A DNA stretch of 64,000 bases. Origin: Alg239-R122 sp041746135 (GTDB taxonomy: Bacteria; Pseudomonadota; Alphaproteobacteria; Sphingomonadales; Sphingomonadaceae). How positions within the stretch are numbered: the first letter of the stretch is position 1; every line of letters starts with the position of its first letter. Location: assembly GCA_041746135.1 (NCBI GenBank), contig JBGTHQ010000025.1, forward strand, positions 62,001 through 126,000, given 5' to 3'. Positions 1-9,265 of this stretch are shown piece by piece. Below the pieces are notes generated by a model, which was given only the letters and a program-made list of their open reading frames with translations, had not been told where the DNA came from and made no database searches. Both the position numbers and the translations under genes were made by a program.

Positions 1-59
1 GTGAGAAACAGCTGCGTTGCTTGGCAATTTCAACGGTCAAATACCATCGGAGATATTCC

Positions 60-1589
60 ATGACACATACACGTATCCGTTCCATGCTGTTCGCCACCGC
101 GGCCGCCATCGCCGTCAGCGCCTGCGGCGCAGATGACGTCGCATCGCCGGGCGAGGGCGTTATCGTGCTGCCCGCACCGGCCCCTGCGCCCGCACCTGCT
201 CCCACTCCCACGCCAACCCCGCCCACCGGCGGTCCTGCCGCCAGCTGTCCCAATGGTACCGCCAATGTCGGCGTTCTGACCCTTGCCAATGGTGGCAGCG
301 CACGCAATTGCCAGATTTCGGGTGTCATCCAGGGCAGTCTGACCATTCCCAACAATGCCGGCACCGTTTACTCGCTGTCCGGCGCGGTCCAGGTCGGCCA
401 GGATGCCGGCGCCACCGGTGCCGGTGCATCGCGCAGCGTGTTGACGATCGAGCCGGGCGTCGTCCTGTTCGGTTCCTCGGGCGGGGACTTTTTGCTCGTC
501 AACCGCGGATCGCAGATCTTCGCCGAAGGTACGGCCAGCAGACCGATTGTCTTTACCTCGCGCCAGAATATGACGACCACCAACAATGTCGACAGTATCG
601 GTCAATGGGGCGGCATCGTCATTCTGGGCCGTGCGCCAATTTCCAATTGCACGACCGGCGATGTATCCAACCCCGGCGGAACGCGCACGGATTGCGAAGC
701 GATTGTCGAAGGACCGACCAACGCGGTCTATGGCGGCAATGCGCCCGCCGACAGTTCGGGCCGGATCAGCTATGTTCAGGTTCGCTATCCCGGATTCGAG
801 GTATCGCCCGGCAACGAATTGAACGGAATCACGCTGGCCGGCGTCGGCAGCGGTACGTTCTTTCAAAATGTGCAGGTGCATAACAGTTCCGACGACGGGA
901 TCGAATGGTTCGGCGGCCGCGTGAATACCAAGAATGTCGCGCTGACCGGCAATGACGACGATTCGATCGACTCCGACCTGGGCTATAAAGGCTTCAACCA
1001 GTATTATCTGGTGGTCCAGCGCGCCAATGGCGGCGACCATGGTTGGGAAGCCGATTCCAATGGTGACGAGGATGCGCAGCCACGCCAATATTATCGCCTG
1101 TCCAACGCGACCATCGTGTCGCGCAGGATGAGCGCCGCTCTTCTGTTGCGCGGTGGCGGGGACTATGCCCTGTACAACTCGGTCGTCACGGGTCCGCAAA
1201 ACTGCATCGATATCGACAGCCAGACCACGATCCAGACGACCGGACCCGATGAAGCCGGCCCGCCGATATTCCAGTCGGTATTCCTGAGCTGCGCCACCGC
1301 GTTCGAAAATGATGGCAACGTCACCGTCGCGCAAGCTAGCAGTATTTTCAGTGCGGGCACCAACAACGTCGCCAACGGCGTGAGCACTTTGATGATGATG
1401 TTTATCAACGGCGCGAATGAAACGGCCGTTACGCCGTTTGCCGTAAGCGGCGTCAGCAGCTTCTTTGAAAACACGTCCTATATCGGCGCGGTCAAGGATG
1501 CGAACGACGCCCGGTTCAAAGGCTGGACCTGCGGCCTGTATGCTGAGGATCGGGCCTGTACCGATGTACCGGCCATCACCGCCAACTAA
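60..1589 (+). CDS. Surface-type lipoprotein with beta-helix-like body
   Basis: This is a predicted lipoprotein of 509 aa. A short N-terminal hydrophobic signal ends in a lipobox with the acceptor cysteine at about residue 22. An Ala/Pro/Thr-rich linker at about residues 31-57 is typical of a tether holding a domain away from the membrane. The body is rich in Gly, Asn, Ser and Val with recurring short beta-type segments, which suggests a right-handed beta-helix or adhesin-like fold; I do not recognise a catalytic motif. The ATG at 60 is chosen over the upstream TTG at 21 because GGAGA lies just before it and the signal peptide then begins properly. It lies directly upstream of a TonB-dependent receptor, so a shared role in substrate capture at the cell surface is inferred. 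It may be a T2SS cargo, which is unproven. Confidence 0.75.
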   Translation: MTHTRIRSMLFATAAAIAVSACGADDVASPGEGVIVLPAPAPAPAPAPTPTPTPPTGGPAASCPNGTANVGVLTLANGGSARNCQISGVIQGSLTIPNNAGTVYSLSGAVQVGQDAGATGAGASRSVLTIEPGVVLFGSSGGDFLLVNRGSQIFAEGTASRPIVFTSRQNMTTTNNVDSIGQWGGIVILGRAPISNCTTGDVSNPGGTRTDCEAIVEGPTNAVYGGNAPADSSGRISYVQVRYPGFEVSPGNELNGITLAGVGSGTFFQNVQVHNSSDDGIEWFGGRVNTKNVALTGNDDDSIDSDLGYKGFNQYYLVVQRANGGDHGWEADSNGDEDAQPRQYYRLSNATIVSRRMSAALLLRGGGDYALYNSVVTGPQNCIDIDSQTTIQTTGPDEAGPPIFQSVFLSCATAFENDGNVTVAQASSIFSAGTNNVANGVSTLMMMFINGANETAVTPFAVSGVSSFFENTSYIGAVKDANDARFKGWTCGLYAEDRACTDVPAITAN

Positions 1590-1608
1590 ATCGTAACGAT
1601 CTGTACAT

Positions 1609-1639
1609 CCGGGGCGGCGGCAAAGCGTCGCTGCCCCGG
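1609..1639 (+). promoter_or_regulatory. Strong intercistronic hairpin between lipoprotein and receptor genes
   Basis: A 13-bp stem (1609-1621 with 1627-1639, two G-T wobbles) closes a five-base loop. No run of T follows, so it is not a standard terminator. It could lower read-through into the receptor gene or protect the 3' end of the lipoprotein message. The stem is seen directly; its function is inferred. Confidence 0.5.
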
Positions 1640-1666
1640 TTCCTATAGGACATCCGGAAAGGATAT

Positions 1667-4432
1667 ATGGCCGTGAGAAAACGCCCTACAACCGCAGCTC
1701 TGCTGCTATTGACATCGGCGCTTGTGACCCCCGCCGCGCTCGCACAGACATCGCCGCCATCTGGCAGCACGCCCACTGGCGATTCGGACGGCAGCGTCGA
1801 TGAGGGTCCGGCCGAGGAGGATCAGGCGCAAACCGAGCGGCGCGAGCAGGAGAATATCGAAATTTCCACGCCCGGCGTCAACAACAGCGAACCTATTGTG
1901 GTGCGCGGCCGGTTCATACCCAATCCCATACGTGCCACCTCCGAAGTCGTTTCGGTGCTGAGTTCGGAAGAAATTGCGCGTACCGCCGACGGCGATATTG
2001 CCGGATCGCTTCAGCGCGTTACGGGCTTGAGCGTGGTTGGCGGACGTTTCGTGTTCGTTCGCGGTCTGGGCGAACGCTATTCGCTGGCGTTGCTCAACGG
2101 CTCCCCGCTGCCGTCGCCCGAACCCCTGCGCCGCGTCGTGCCGCTCGATCTTTTCCCAACCAGCGTGATCGCATCGACCGTCGTGCAGAAAAGCTATTCG
2201 GTCAATTATCCCGGCGAATTCGGCGGCGGCGTCATCAATCTAACAAGCAAGTCGGCACCGGAAGAAACATTCATCAAATTCGGCGCGGGGATTGGCGGTG
2301 ACAGCGAAACCACGGGCGAGCTGGGCTATACCTATTTCGGCAGCGACAGCGATTTCACCGGTTTTGACGACGGCAGCCGCGATATTCCAGCAGGTCTTGC
2401 GGCGGCGCTGGCGCAAAATGTCCCGATTGCAGCCGGCGTGAATTTCACATCGGAACAGCTCCAGGGCTTCGGCGCCTCGCTGCTGAACGCACCCACTTCG
2501 CTGGTGCAACGCAACAATAATATCCCGGCCAATTTCTCCGCCGAAGTTACCGCGGGTACGACGATTGCCGCCGGAGCTTCGGATATCGGCCTGATCGCCA
2601 CAGCCGGGTTCAGCAACAGCTGGCGCACCCGCGGCGGGACGCAGCAGATTACACAAGGTATCGTCCAGATCGACGGACAGGACGGTCTTTTGCCCGATTC
2701 CGATTTCCAGTTCCTGACCACCGAAAACCGGGTCGTGGTCAATGCACTGGCCAGCGCAAGCCTTGCCTTCGACGAACACAAGATCCGCTTCGTCAACGTG
2801 TTCATCCGCGACACGCTAAAGGACGCATCGATCAAACAGGGCGTCGATGCGATCAGCGTCGATGAGGCCACAATTTTGAACCAGAGCCGCACCAGCTGGT
2901 TCGAACGGCAGCTCTTTACGACGCAGCTGACCGGCGAGTTCAAATTTGGCGATATGGCCGTGGACGTGCGCGGCAGCTATGCCAACTCGCAGCGCGAGGC
3001 GCCCTATGAGCGCACTTTTTCCTACGCTTTCAATCCGGATCTTCTGGGATCGGGCGTCGGCGATTTTGTCAACGACCTCACATCTCCGGGCCAATCCGCG
3101 CGTATCCGTTTCAGCGACCTGAACGATGAAGTCTATGGCGTGGGCCTCGATTTCGGGTACAAGCTTGCGACGGCCATGCCCATCACGCTTAGCGGCGGTT
3201 ACAACTATTATTTGAACGAGCGCAACGCATCGCGCCGGGATTTCCGGTTCGTACCGACCGTCGCGGTTCCCGAAGGCGCGGATCAGATGCGCCCGGACTT
3301 TTTGCTGTCCGATGCCAGCATCGCGGCTTACGGGATAGAATTGCGCGAAGTGGCCTCGCAGACTTCGGTGCCATCCTATGATGCGGAACTTGAAATTCTG
3401 GGCACGTATGTGCAGGCCGATATCGAACCTGCAGACGGCGTGCGGATGAATTTCGGCGTCCGCTATGAAACCGCAGATCAGATGGTCACGCCCTTGTCGC
3501 TGGCCGGTACCGGATCCAGCGTCTTTCCGACCTCGCTTTCCAACGATTACTTTCTTCCGGCAGCCACCATTACCTGGAATTTTGCAGAAGACATGCAGGT
3601 CCGGCTGGCCGCTTCGAAGACCATTGCCCGCCCACAGTTTCGCGAACTGGCCCCGCAACAGTTTCTCGATCTCGACACCGACCGCACTTTTATCGGCAAT
3701 CCGTTGCTGCAGGACAGCCAGCTGTTCAATGCCGAGGGGCGTTACGAATATTATATCGGCCAAGGCGAACGGATAACACTGGCGGCGTTTTTCAAGCGAA
3801 TCGACAACCCGATCGAGAATGTGGCGTTCGTCCAAGGCGGCGGTACGCTTTTTACCGGTTTTTCCAATGCACCTAAGGCCAATCTGTACGGCATTGAGGC
3901 AGAACTGGTGAAATATTTTCCCCTTTATGCTTTGGGTGACGGATTTTTCAGTGAGCGCCGGATGATTTTTGCGGGCAACTACACCTACACCAAATCGGAA
4001 ATTAAGGTTGGCGAAAGCGATATTTCGGTCAATCCCGTCACACTGGAACCCACGGCATCGGCCAATATTTTCGATGATGGCGACCGTCTTACGGGTCAGT
4101 CGCGGCATGTTGCCAACGTGCAACTGGGCTTGGAATCGGAAGGCGATCGCCTGTCACAGCAAACCATATTGCTGACATATAACAGCCCGCGGGTGACGGC
4201 GCGTGGTCCGCAAAACCAGCCGGATCTAATCGAAACATCGGGCGTACGGCTCGACTTTGTGTGGCGCGAGGGGTTCCAGCTGTTCGGATCGGATGGCGAG
4301 ATCAAGCTGGAAGTCCGCAATATCCTGAGCGAAGACTATAGTGAAGCGCAAACGCTGGGAGCGAGCAGGATCATCAATAATGGCTATGACATCGGAACCA
4401 GCGTCTCGCTGGGTGCATCGATGCAATTCTGA
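1667..4432 (+). CDS. TonB-dependent outer membrane receptor
   Basis: This 921-aa protein has a signal peptide (about residues 1-26, ending Ala-Leu-Ala-Gln), an acidic Gln/Glu-rich spacer, then a plug domain near residues 80-210 with the typical FVRGLGERY and GEFGGGVINL patterns. A long beta-barrel follows and ends in Phe, as outer membrane barrels do. The family imports bulky nutrients such as siderophores or glycans using TonB energy; the substrate cannot be read from the sequence. The start at ATG 1667 has a GGAAAGGA ribosome site eight bases ahead. It forms a probable pair with the lipoprotein upstream and is closed by a terminator at 4473. The Ton motor that would energise it may be the one at 53271-56100. 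Confidence 0.93.
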   Translation: MAVRKRPTTAALLLLTSALVTPAALAQTSPPSGSTPTGDSDGSVDEGPAEEDQAQTERREQENIEISTPGVNNSEPIVVRGRFIPNPIRATSEVVSVLSSEEIARTADGDIAGSLQRVTGLSVVGGRFVFVRGLGERYSLALLNGSPLPSPEPLRRVVPLDLFPTSVIASTVVQKSYSVNYPGEFGGGVINLTSKSAPEETFIKFGAGIGGDSETTGELGYTYFGSDSDFTGFDDGSRDIPAGLAAALAQNVPIAAGVNFTSEQLQGFGASLLNAPTSLVQRNNNIPANFSAEVTAGTTIAAGASDIGLIATAGFSNSWRTRGGTQQITQGIVQIDGQDGLLPDSDFQFLTTENRVVVNALASASLAFDEHKIRFVNVFIRDTLKDASIKQGVDAISVDEATILNQSRTSWFERQLFTTQLTGEFKFGDMAVDVRGSYANSQREAPYERTFSYAFNPDLLGSGVGDFVNDLTSPGQSARIRFSDLNDEVYGVGLDFGYKLATAMPITLSGGYNYYLNERNASRRDFRFVPTVAVPEGADQMRPDFLLSDASIAAYGIELREVASQTSVPSYDAELEILGTYVQADIEPADGVRMNFGVRYETADQMVTPLSLAGTGSSVFPTSLSNDYFLPAATITWNFAEDMQVRLAASKTIARPQFRELAPQQFLDLDTDRTFIGNPLLQDSQLFNAEGRYEYYIGQGERITLAAFFKRIDNPIENVAFVQGGGTLFTGFSNAPKANLYGIEAELVKYFPLYALGDGFFSERRMIFAGNYTYTKSEIKVGESDISVNPVTLEPTASANIFDDGDRLTGQSRHVANVQLGLESEGDRLSQQTILLTYNSPRVTARGPQNQPDLIETSGVRLDFVWREGFQLFGSDGEIKLEVRNILSEDYSEAQTLGASRIINNGYDIGTSVSLGASMQF

Positions 4433-4472
4433 CCAGTTTCAACCCTCTTACCTGTTCTTGGTAAGAAAGCTG

Positions 4473-4505
4473 AAAGGCGGCCGGTGCACATCCGGTCGCC
4501 TTTTT
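4473..4505 (+). terminator. Rho-independent terminator after the TonB receptor
   Basis: A 12-bp GC-rich stem (4473-4484 with 4492-4503, one wobble pair) with a seven-base loop runs into a T tract. It separates the receptor transcription unit from the T2SS operon. Confidence 0.85.
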
Positions 4506-4506
4506 G

Positions 4507-4537
4507 TTGACAGTATCTTGCTGGTAAGTTTTACCAG
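4507..4537 (+). promoter_or_regulatory. Possible gsp operon promoter with inverted-repeat operator
   Basis: A consensus -35 hexamer TTGACA sits at 4507-4512, immediately after the terminator. A perfect 7-bp inverted repeat CTGGTAA/TTACCAG (4521-4537) lies where the -10 region should be. No good -10 box is visible at 17 bases, so the exact promoter is uncertain. Related GGTAA/TTACC repeats occur at 4446-4466 and 4589-4599. Confidence 0.4.
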
Positions 4538-4638
4538 CCGCCATGAAACCACTATTTCTTCATATTTCTGTAATATTCACGTCACCCTATGGTAACCATG
4601 CATCCCTAGCTACAATGCAGCGGTGAAAAGGTAGATTC

Positions 4639-5511
4639 GTGGCAATTGTTTTTAACCAGTCGAGGCTCGGGAATGTGCGCCTCTTGCGTATCCGACACGA
4701 TGCCTCGTATCTTTACGGTTGGTTGTGGGCGTTACTGGCGCTGGCGCTGATTTTGGCCGCTGTGCGGCTGATCTGGACCGTTATTACACCGGTCTCGCCC
4801 TATGGCGACTGGCAGCCGGCCGGTGCGGAAACGATCGATCCCTCCGCGCGGGCCATGCTTTTTGCGCGTTTCGATCCGTTCAACCGCACCAGCGCTCCAG
4901 AACCCGGCGGCACGATCGACATCACTTCGCTGCAACTCACGCTTTATGGTATCCGTATCAATCAAGCCTCGGGGGCTGGCTTCGCGATCATCGGCGGGGA
5001 GGATGGCGTTCAAAATTACTATAGTGTCGGCGAGGAAGTCATGCCGGGGGTGACCCTGGCGGAAGTGGCGTTCGATTTCGTGGTTTTGAGCCGCAATGGT
5101 GCCAAGGAAAGCCTGTATCTCGACCAGTCCATCCCCGCCAAAACGGTGGGCACGACAGGTGCGGGCGAGACCCAGCCGGACGCCCGGGCTCCCGGTTCTG
5201 ACTATATTATCGACGACGGGTCACCTGCCGCTTTGACTGCAGACGGTCTGCGCAGCGCGGTCACCATATCACCGCGCAGCGATAATGGCCGCATTACAGG
5301 GCTGGCTGTTTCGCCCAATGGCAACGGGCAAATTTTCTCGGCCGCGGGCTTTCGCAGCGGCGACGTTATTATTTCCATCAACGGACAGCCGATCAGTTCC
5401 GCCGCGGATGCCGCCAATCTGACACGCCAGTTGAAACCCGGAGCGCGCGTTTCCGTACAGGTTGAACGCGGCGCGACCACTCTTCCCATTGCGATTGTGA
5501 TACCCGAATAA
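4639..5511 (+). CDS. gspC: Type II secretion protein GspC
   Basis: GspC is the inner membrane clamp that links the T2SS platform to the outer membrane secretin. The 290-aa protein has a short cytoplasmic N-terminus, one membrane segment at about residues 27-49, a periplasmic homology-region domain (about 85-165) and a C-terminal PDZ domain (about 210-290), which is the full GspC layout. The start is GTG at 4639, preceded by AAAAGGT. Its TAA stop overlaps the ATG of gspD by one base, which implies translational coupling. It is the first gene of the gsp operon. Confidence 0.9.
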   Translation: MAIVFNQSRLGNVRLLRIRHDASYLYGWLWALLALALILAAVRLIWTVITPVSPYGDWQPAGAETIDPSARAMLFARFDPFNRTSAPEPGGTIDITSLQLTLYGIRINQASGAGFAIIGGEDGVQNYYSVGEEVMPGVTLAEVAFDFVVLSRNGAKESLYLDQSIPAKTVGTTGAGETQPDARAPGSDYIIDDGSPAALTADGLRSAVTISPRSDNGRITGLAVSPNGNGQIFSAAGFRSGDVIISINGQPISSAADAANLTRQLKPGARVSVQVERGATTLPIAIVIPE

Positions 5512-7673
5512 TGAAAACAAGATTTCTCGCGCCCCTGGCGCTTGCCCTGTGTTCAGCGACCATGCTGACCCCGACCGCCGTGATGGCCCAGCATATATTG
5601 AATGTACGCGATGCCGATATCCGCGCGTTTGTTGCGGATGCCGCCAAAGTCACCGGTCGCACGTTCATTGTCGATGGCCGCGTGCAGGGAAAAGTATCGG
5701 TCGTGACCGACCGTCCGCTGTCGCGTTCGGAATATTTCGAGATTTTTCTGTCCACGTTGCGCGCCAACGGCCTGGTCGCGGTTCCTGTCGCCGGAGGTGC
5801 CCTGCGGATCCAGCCCGCTGATAGCGCCGCCAGCCAGCCTGGCCCCGTCGGCACTACGCGGGTCAATCGCAACCAGTTCGTGACCGAAGTGTTTCGTCTG
5901 AAAGCCATCGATTCCACGAGCGCAGTCGAAACATTGCGTCCGCTGGTCAGCAAGGAAGGCTCGATCACCGCCAACCGTTCGGGCAACAGTCTGGTGGTGG
6001 CCGATTATGCCGACAATATCCGCCGCATTCGCCAGTTAATCTCGCAAATCGACCGGGACAATGCATCGACCACGCTGGTGGGGCTGGACCATGCCGGCGC
6101 GCGCGAGATCGCACAGGCGCTGACCCAGCTTATCCCGGCCAGCGAAGGTGCTGCGCCGCTCGCCTCCATCGCTGCAGTGGACAGTTCGAACGCGATTGCC
6201 ATGCGCGGCGATCCTGCAACTTTGTCCCGGCTCGCCGCGATTGCACGCGAATTGGACGCACGCGCGGCCAATGGCTCGGAAATACGAGTCATCTGGCTGG
6301 ATTACGCCGATGCCGCGTTGCTGGTCCCGGTGCTCGAACGCCTGGTCGGTGGGAATGGCGCGCCCACAGCGGCAGCCATTACTCCTGCGCCGGCCGCTAT
6401 CGGCGGCATTGCAGGCAACGGTTCGGGCGCGTCCGTAGCGGGCGCTGGCGGCAGCACGATCAACCTGCCCAATGGGCGCGGCCAGGCGATCATCACACGC
6501 TATGAAGGCGCGAACGCCGTCATTATTTCCGCGCCGATCGACGTACAGCGGCAAATGGCGGAACTTGTGCGTCAGCTCGACGTGCGTCAGGAGCAGGTGC
6601 TGGTCGAAGCGATTATTGTCGAGATTTCCGACAGCGTCGCAAAGGAACTGGGCGTGCAGCTTTTGCTGGGCGGCAAGAACCTTCCTTTCATCACAACCAA
6701 TTTCTCGAACGCCTCGCCCAACATACTCGATATTGCCGGCGGTCTGATCGCCAATGCGATCGACCAGCAGACCACCGTCATCAATGGCGACGTCGTCACC
6801 ACCACCAATAACAGCGCGACGGGCGATCTGTTGCGCCAGAATGCGGCGCAGGCAGTTCTGGGTGCACGCGGCGGCTTTACCGGGTTTGCCGCCGACCTCG
6901 GCAACAACGCCTATCTGGGCGCGATCATCAGCGCCGTACAGTCGGACAGCAATTCCAACATCCTGTCCACGCCGCACCTGACGGTCAACAATAATGTCGA
7001 GGGCAGTATCCTGTTCGGGCAGGAAATTCCCGTTTCGACCGGCGAGGCGCTGAGCAACAATTTCGACAATGCGTTTCGCACCATCGAACGGCAGAATGTT
7101 GGTATCGAACTGGTCGTCACACCGCAGATTACGGCCGGTAACGAAGTCCGGCTGCAATTGCGCCAGGAAGTGTCCTCGATCGTCGGACCGGTTTCGGATG
7201 ATTTCAACGAGCTGATTATCAACAAGCGCGAAATATCCACGACGCTGACCGTGGCCGATGGCGATATCGTTTCGCTGGGCGGTCTGCTCGATGACAACGA
7301 ACGCCGCACGATCCAGAAGATCCCGCTGCTGGGCGACATTCCCATAATTGGCGAGCTGTTCAAATCGCGCGGCCGCAGCCGGGTCAAAACCAATTTGATG
7401 GTGTTTATCCGCCCGACCATATTGCGCAGCCGTGCCGATGCACAGCGTCTCGCAGCGCAGCGCTACGGTTATGTGCGGCAACAGCAATTGTCGCGCAATC
7501 CCGATCTCGAGCCCAGTCTCGATGCTCTGGTACGCGATTATCTGGACACGCTTCCGCCGACCACCGCCCGTCAGGACGACTATATCGTCCGGCCTTCCTA
7601 TATGCTCCCCCCCGCCGAAATCGAAACTACGCCATTACCCGAAAGCGGCGCGTATCCCGGGGATGGACAGTGA
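5511..7673 (+). CDS. gspD: Type II secretion secretin GspD
   Basis: GspD forms the multimeric outer membrane pore of the T2SS. The 720-aa protein has a cleavable signal peptide (about 1-26), an N0 domain, several N1-N3 type repeats with an Ala/Gly-rich insertion near residue 300, and a C-terminal secretin domain. The secretin core is recognisable from the VEAIIVEI segment near residue 365, the SNSNILSTP segment near 480 and the KIPLLGDIPIIGELF segment near 605. An extra tail of about 70 residues, rich in Tyr, Gln and Pro, may bind a pilotin or the outer membrane. The gene is coupled to gspC in front and to gspE behind (TGATG). Confidence 0.96.
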   Translation: MKTRFLAPLALALCSATMLTPTAVMAQHILNVRDADIRAFVADAAKVTGRTFIVDGRVQGKVSVVTDRPLSRSEYFEIFLSTLRANGLVAVPVAGGALRIQPADSAASQPGPVGTTRVNRNQFVTEVFRLKAIDSTSAVETLRPLVSKEGSITANRSGNSLVVADYADNIRRIRQLISQIDRDNASTTLVGLDHAGAREIAQALTQLIPASEGAAPLASIAAVDSSNAIAMRGDPATLSRLAAIARELDARAANGSEIRVIWLDYADAALLVPVLERLVGGNGAPTAAAITPAPAAIGGIAGNGSGASVAGAGGSTINLPNGRGQAIITRYEGANAVIISAPIDVQRQMAELVRQLDVRQEQVLVEAIIVEISDSVAKELGVQLLLGGKNLPFITTNFSNASPNILDIAGGLIANAIDQQTTVINGDVVTTTNNSATGDLLRQNAAQAVLGARGGFTGFAADLGNNAYLGAIISAVQSDSNSNILSTPHLTVNNNVEGSILFGQEIPVSTGEALSNNFDNAFRTIERQNVGIELVVTPQITAGNEVRLQLRQEVSSIVGPVSDDFNELIINKREISTTLTVADGDIVSLGGLLDDNERRTIQKIPLLGDIPIIGELFKSRGRSRVKTNLMVFIRPTILRSRADAQRLAAQRYGYVRQQQLSRNPDLEPSLDALVRDYLDTLPPTTARQDDYIVRPSYMLPPAEIETTPLPESGAYPGDGQ

Positions 7674-9265
7674 TGAAAATCCAGCGCGGCTCTGGTGAAG
7701 GCGCACTGTCCGGAGGGGAAAGTAGCGTTACGGAAAAGCCGCTGGAGTTGGGCGAAGCGCAGCTTGCGCCCATTGCTATCGTTCCGGGCAAAGTGGTTGA
7801 CATACCCTATGGCTTTGCCCGTGATCATGGTGTCGTCATTGTGCGCGAGGAAGCGGGCCGCATCCACATCGCCATGCGCGAAAAAGCCGACCCGCACGTC
7901 CTTCTCGAAGTGCGGCGTTATTTCGCCCTGCCTTTCGACGTCGAATTTGTCGACACCCCCGCATTCGAAAAGCTGTTGTCGAGCCGCTATGCGATGGATG
8001 GCAGCGCCGCCGCGATGGCCAATTCTCTCGATATGGGCGAAGGCGATTTGAACAGTATCGCCGGCGATTTGCCGACTGCCGAAGACCTTCTCGACAGCGC
8101 GGACGATGCCCCGGCGATACGGCTAATCAACGGGATTATCGCCGAGGCCGCGCGGCAGGGCGTATCCGATATCCATATCGAACCCTATGAAACCGGGCTT
8201 GTCATCCGCATGCGCATCGATGGGGTGTTGCAGGAAAAGCTGCGCATGCCGCCGCATGTCGCGCCCGTTATTGTCAGCCGCGTTAAAGTCATGGCACGGC
8301 TCGATATCGCCGAGCGCCGTGTGCCGCAGGATGGCCGGATCGGCTTGAACCTTGGCGGCAAGCTGATCGACGTGCGCGTCTCCACCCTGCCCAGCCGCGC
8401 GGGCGAACGCGTGGTTCTGCGTATACTTGACAAGGATAATGCCGATCTCAGTCTCGATCTGCTCGGCATGTCGGAACATACCCACCAGGTCTTGCAGGAT
8501 GCGCTGCGCGAACCCAACGGCATCATCCTCGTCACCGGACCGACCGGATCGGGCAAGACGACGACACTTTATGCAGGCCTGAAACAGCTGAATGATGGCG
8601 CGCGCAACATATTGACTGTAGAGGATCCGGTCGAATATGCGATTGAGGGCGTCGGCCAGACCCAGGTGCATACAAAAGTCGGACTGACATTTGCCGCAGG
8701 ACTGCGCGCAATCCTGCGGCAAGACCCCGATGTCGTCATGATCGGCGAAATTCGCGATCATGAAACGGCGGAAATTGCTGTGCAGGCTGCGCTCACCGGC
8801 CATCTGGTGCTTTCGACCGTGCATACCAACGATGCCGTTGGCGCGATCACGCGGCTGCGCGACATGAAAATCGAACCTTTCCTGCTGGCCTCCACGCTGC
8901 GGGCCGTCGTGGCGCAGCGGCTGGTGCGGCGATTGTGCGACACGTGCCGCGAACCCGTGCAGGCCAGCGGCTCGGTGGCGTCGCTGCTCGGGTTCGACAA
9001 TGGCACCGTGGTTTATCAGCCCAAAGGATGTGATGCTTGTAACGGCACCGGATTTCAGGGACGCATCGGCGTATTCGAGGCGATCAAAATCGATGAAACG
9101 CTGCGACGCCTGATCAACGATGGCGGCGACGAATCCATTATCGCCCGCCACGCGTTCGGCAACAGTCCGAACCTGGGTTCTGCCGCAAGGACACTGGTAC
9201 GAAGCGGGCAGACGACGCCCGAGGAAGCCATCCGCGTCTCGCGGCGCGAGAGCGACGATGGCTGA
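7673..9265 (+). CDS. gspE: Type II secretion ATPase GspE
   Basis: GspE is the cytoplasmic hexameric ATPase that powers pseudopilus assembly. It has an N-terminal MshEN-type domain, a Walker A motif GPTGSGKTT at about residues 289-297, Walker B and Asp-box segments (DPDVVMIGEIRD) and a C-x2-C/C-x2-C zinc finger near residues 422-456 typical of T2SS ATPases. The ATG at 7673 overlaps the gspD stop by one base. A GTG one codon earlier is also possible. The end of the gene overlaps gspF by eight bases. Confidence 0.96.
   Translation: MKIQRGSGEGALSGGESSVTEKPLELGEAQLAPIAIVPGKVVDIPYGFARDHGVVIVREEAGRIHIAMREKADPHVLLEVRRYFALPFDVEFVDTPAFEKLLSSRYAMDGSAAAMANSLDMGEGDLNSIAGDLPTAEDLLDSADDAPAIRLINGIIAEAARQGVSDIHIEPYETGLVIRMRIDGVLQEKLRMPPHVAPVIVSRVKVMARLDIAERRVPQDGRIGLNLGGKLIDVRVSTLPSRAGERVVLRILDKDNADLSLDLLGMSEHTHQVLQDALREPNGIILVTGPTGSGKTTTLYAGLKQLNDGARNILTVEDPVEYAIEGVGQTQVHTKVGLTFAAGLRAILRQDPDVVMIGEIRDHETAEIAVQAALTGHLVLSTVHTNDAVGAITRLRDMKIEPFLLASTLRAVVAQRLVRRLCDTCREPVQASGSVASLLGFDNGTVVYQPKGCDACNGTGFQGRIGVFEAIKIDETLRRLINDGGDESIIARHAFGNSPNLGSAARTLVRSGQTTPEEAIRVSRRESDDG

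Noticed and set aside
2816..4123. Long antisense reading frame within the TonB receptor gene
   Set aside because: It mirrors the codons of a clear gene; high GC at third positions keeps antisense frames open. No ribosome site or motif.
6036..7487. 483-codon antisense frame in gspD
   Set aside because: A shadow of the secretin gene, with His/Asp/Arg-rich composition typical of such frames.
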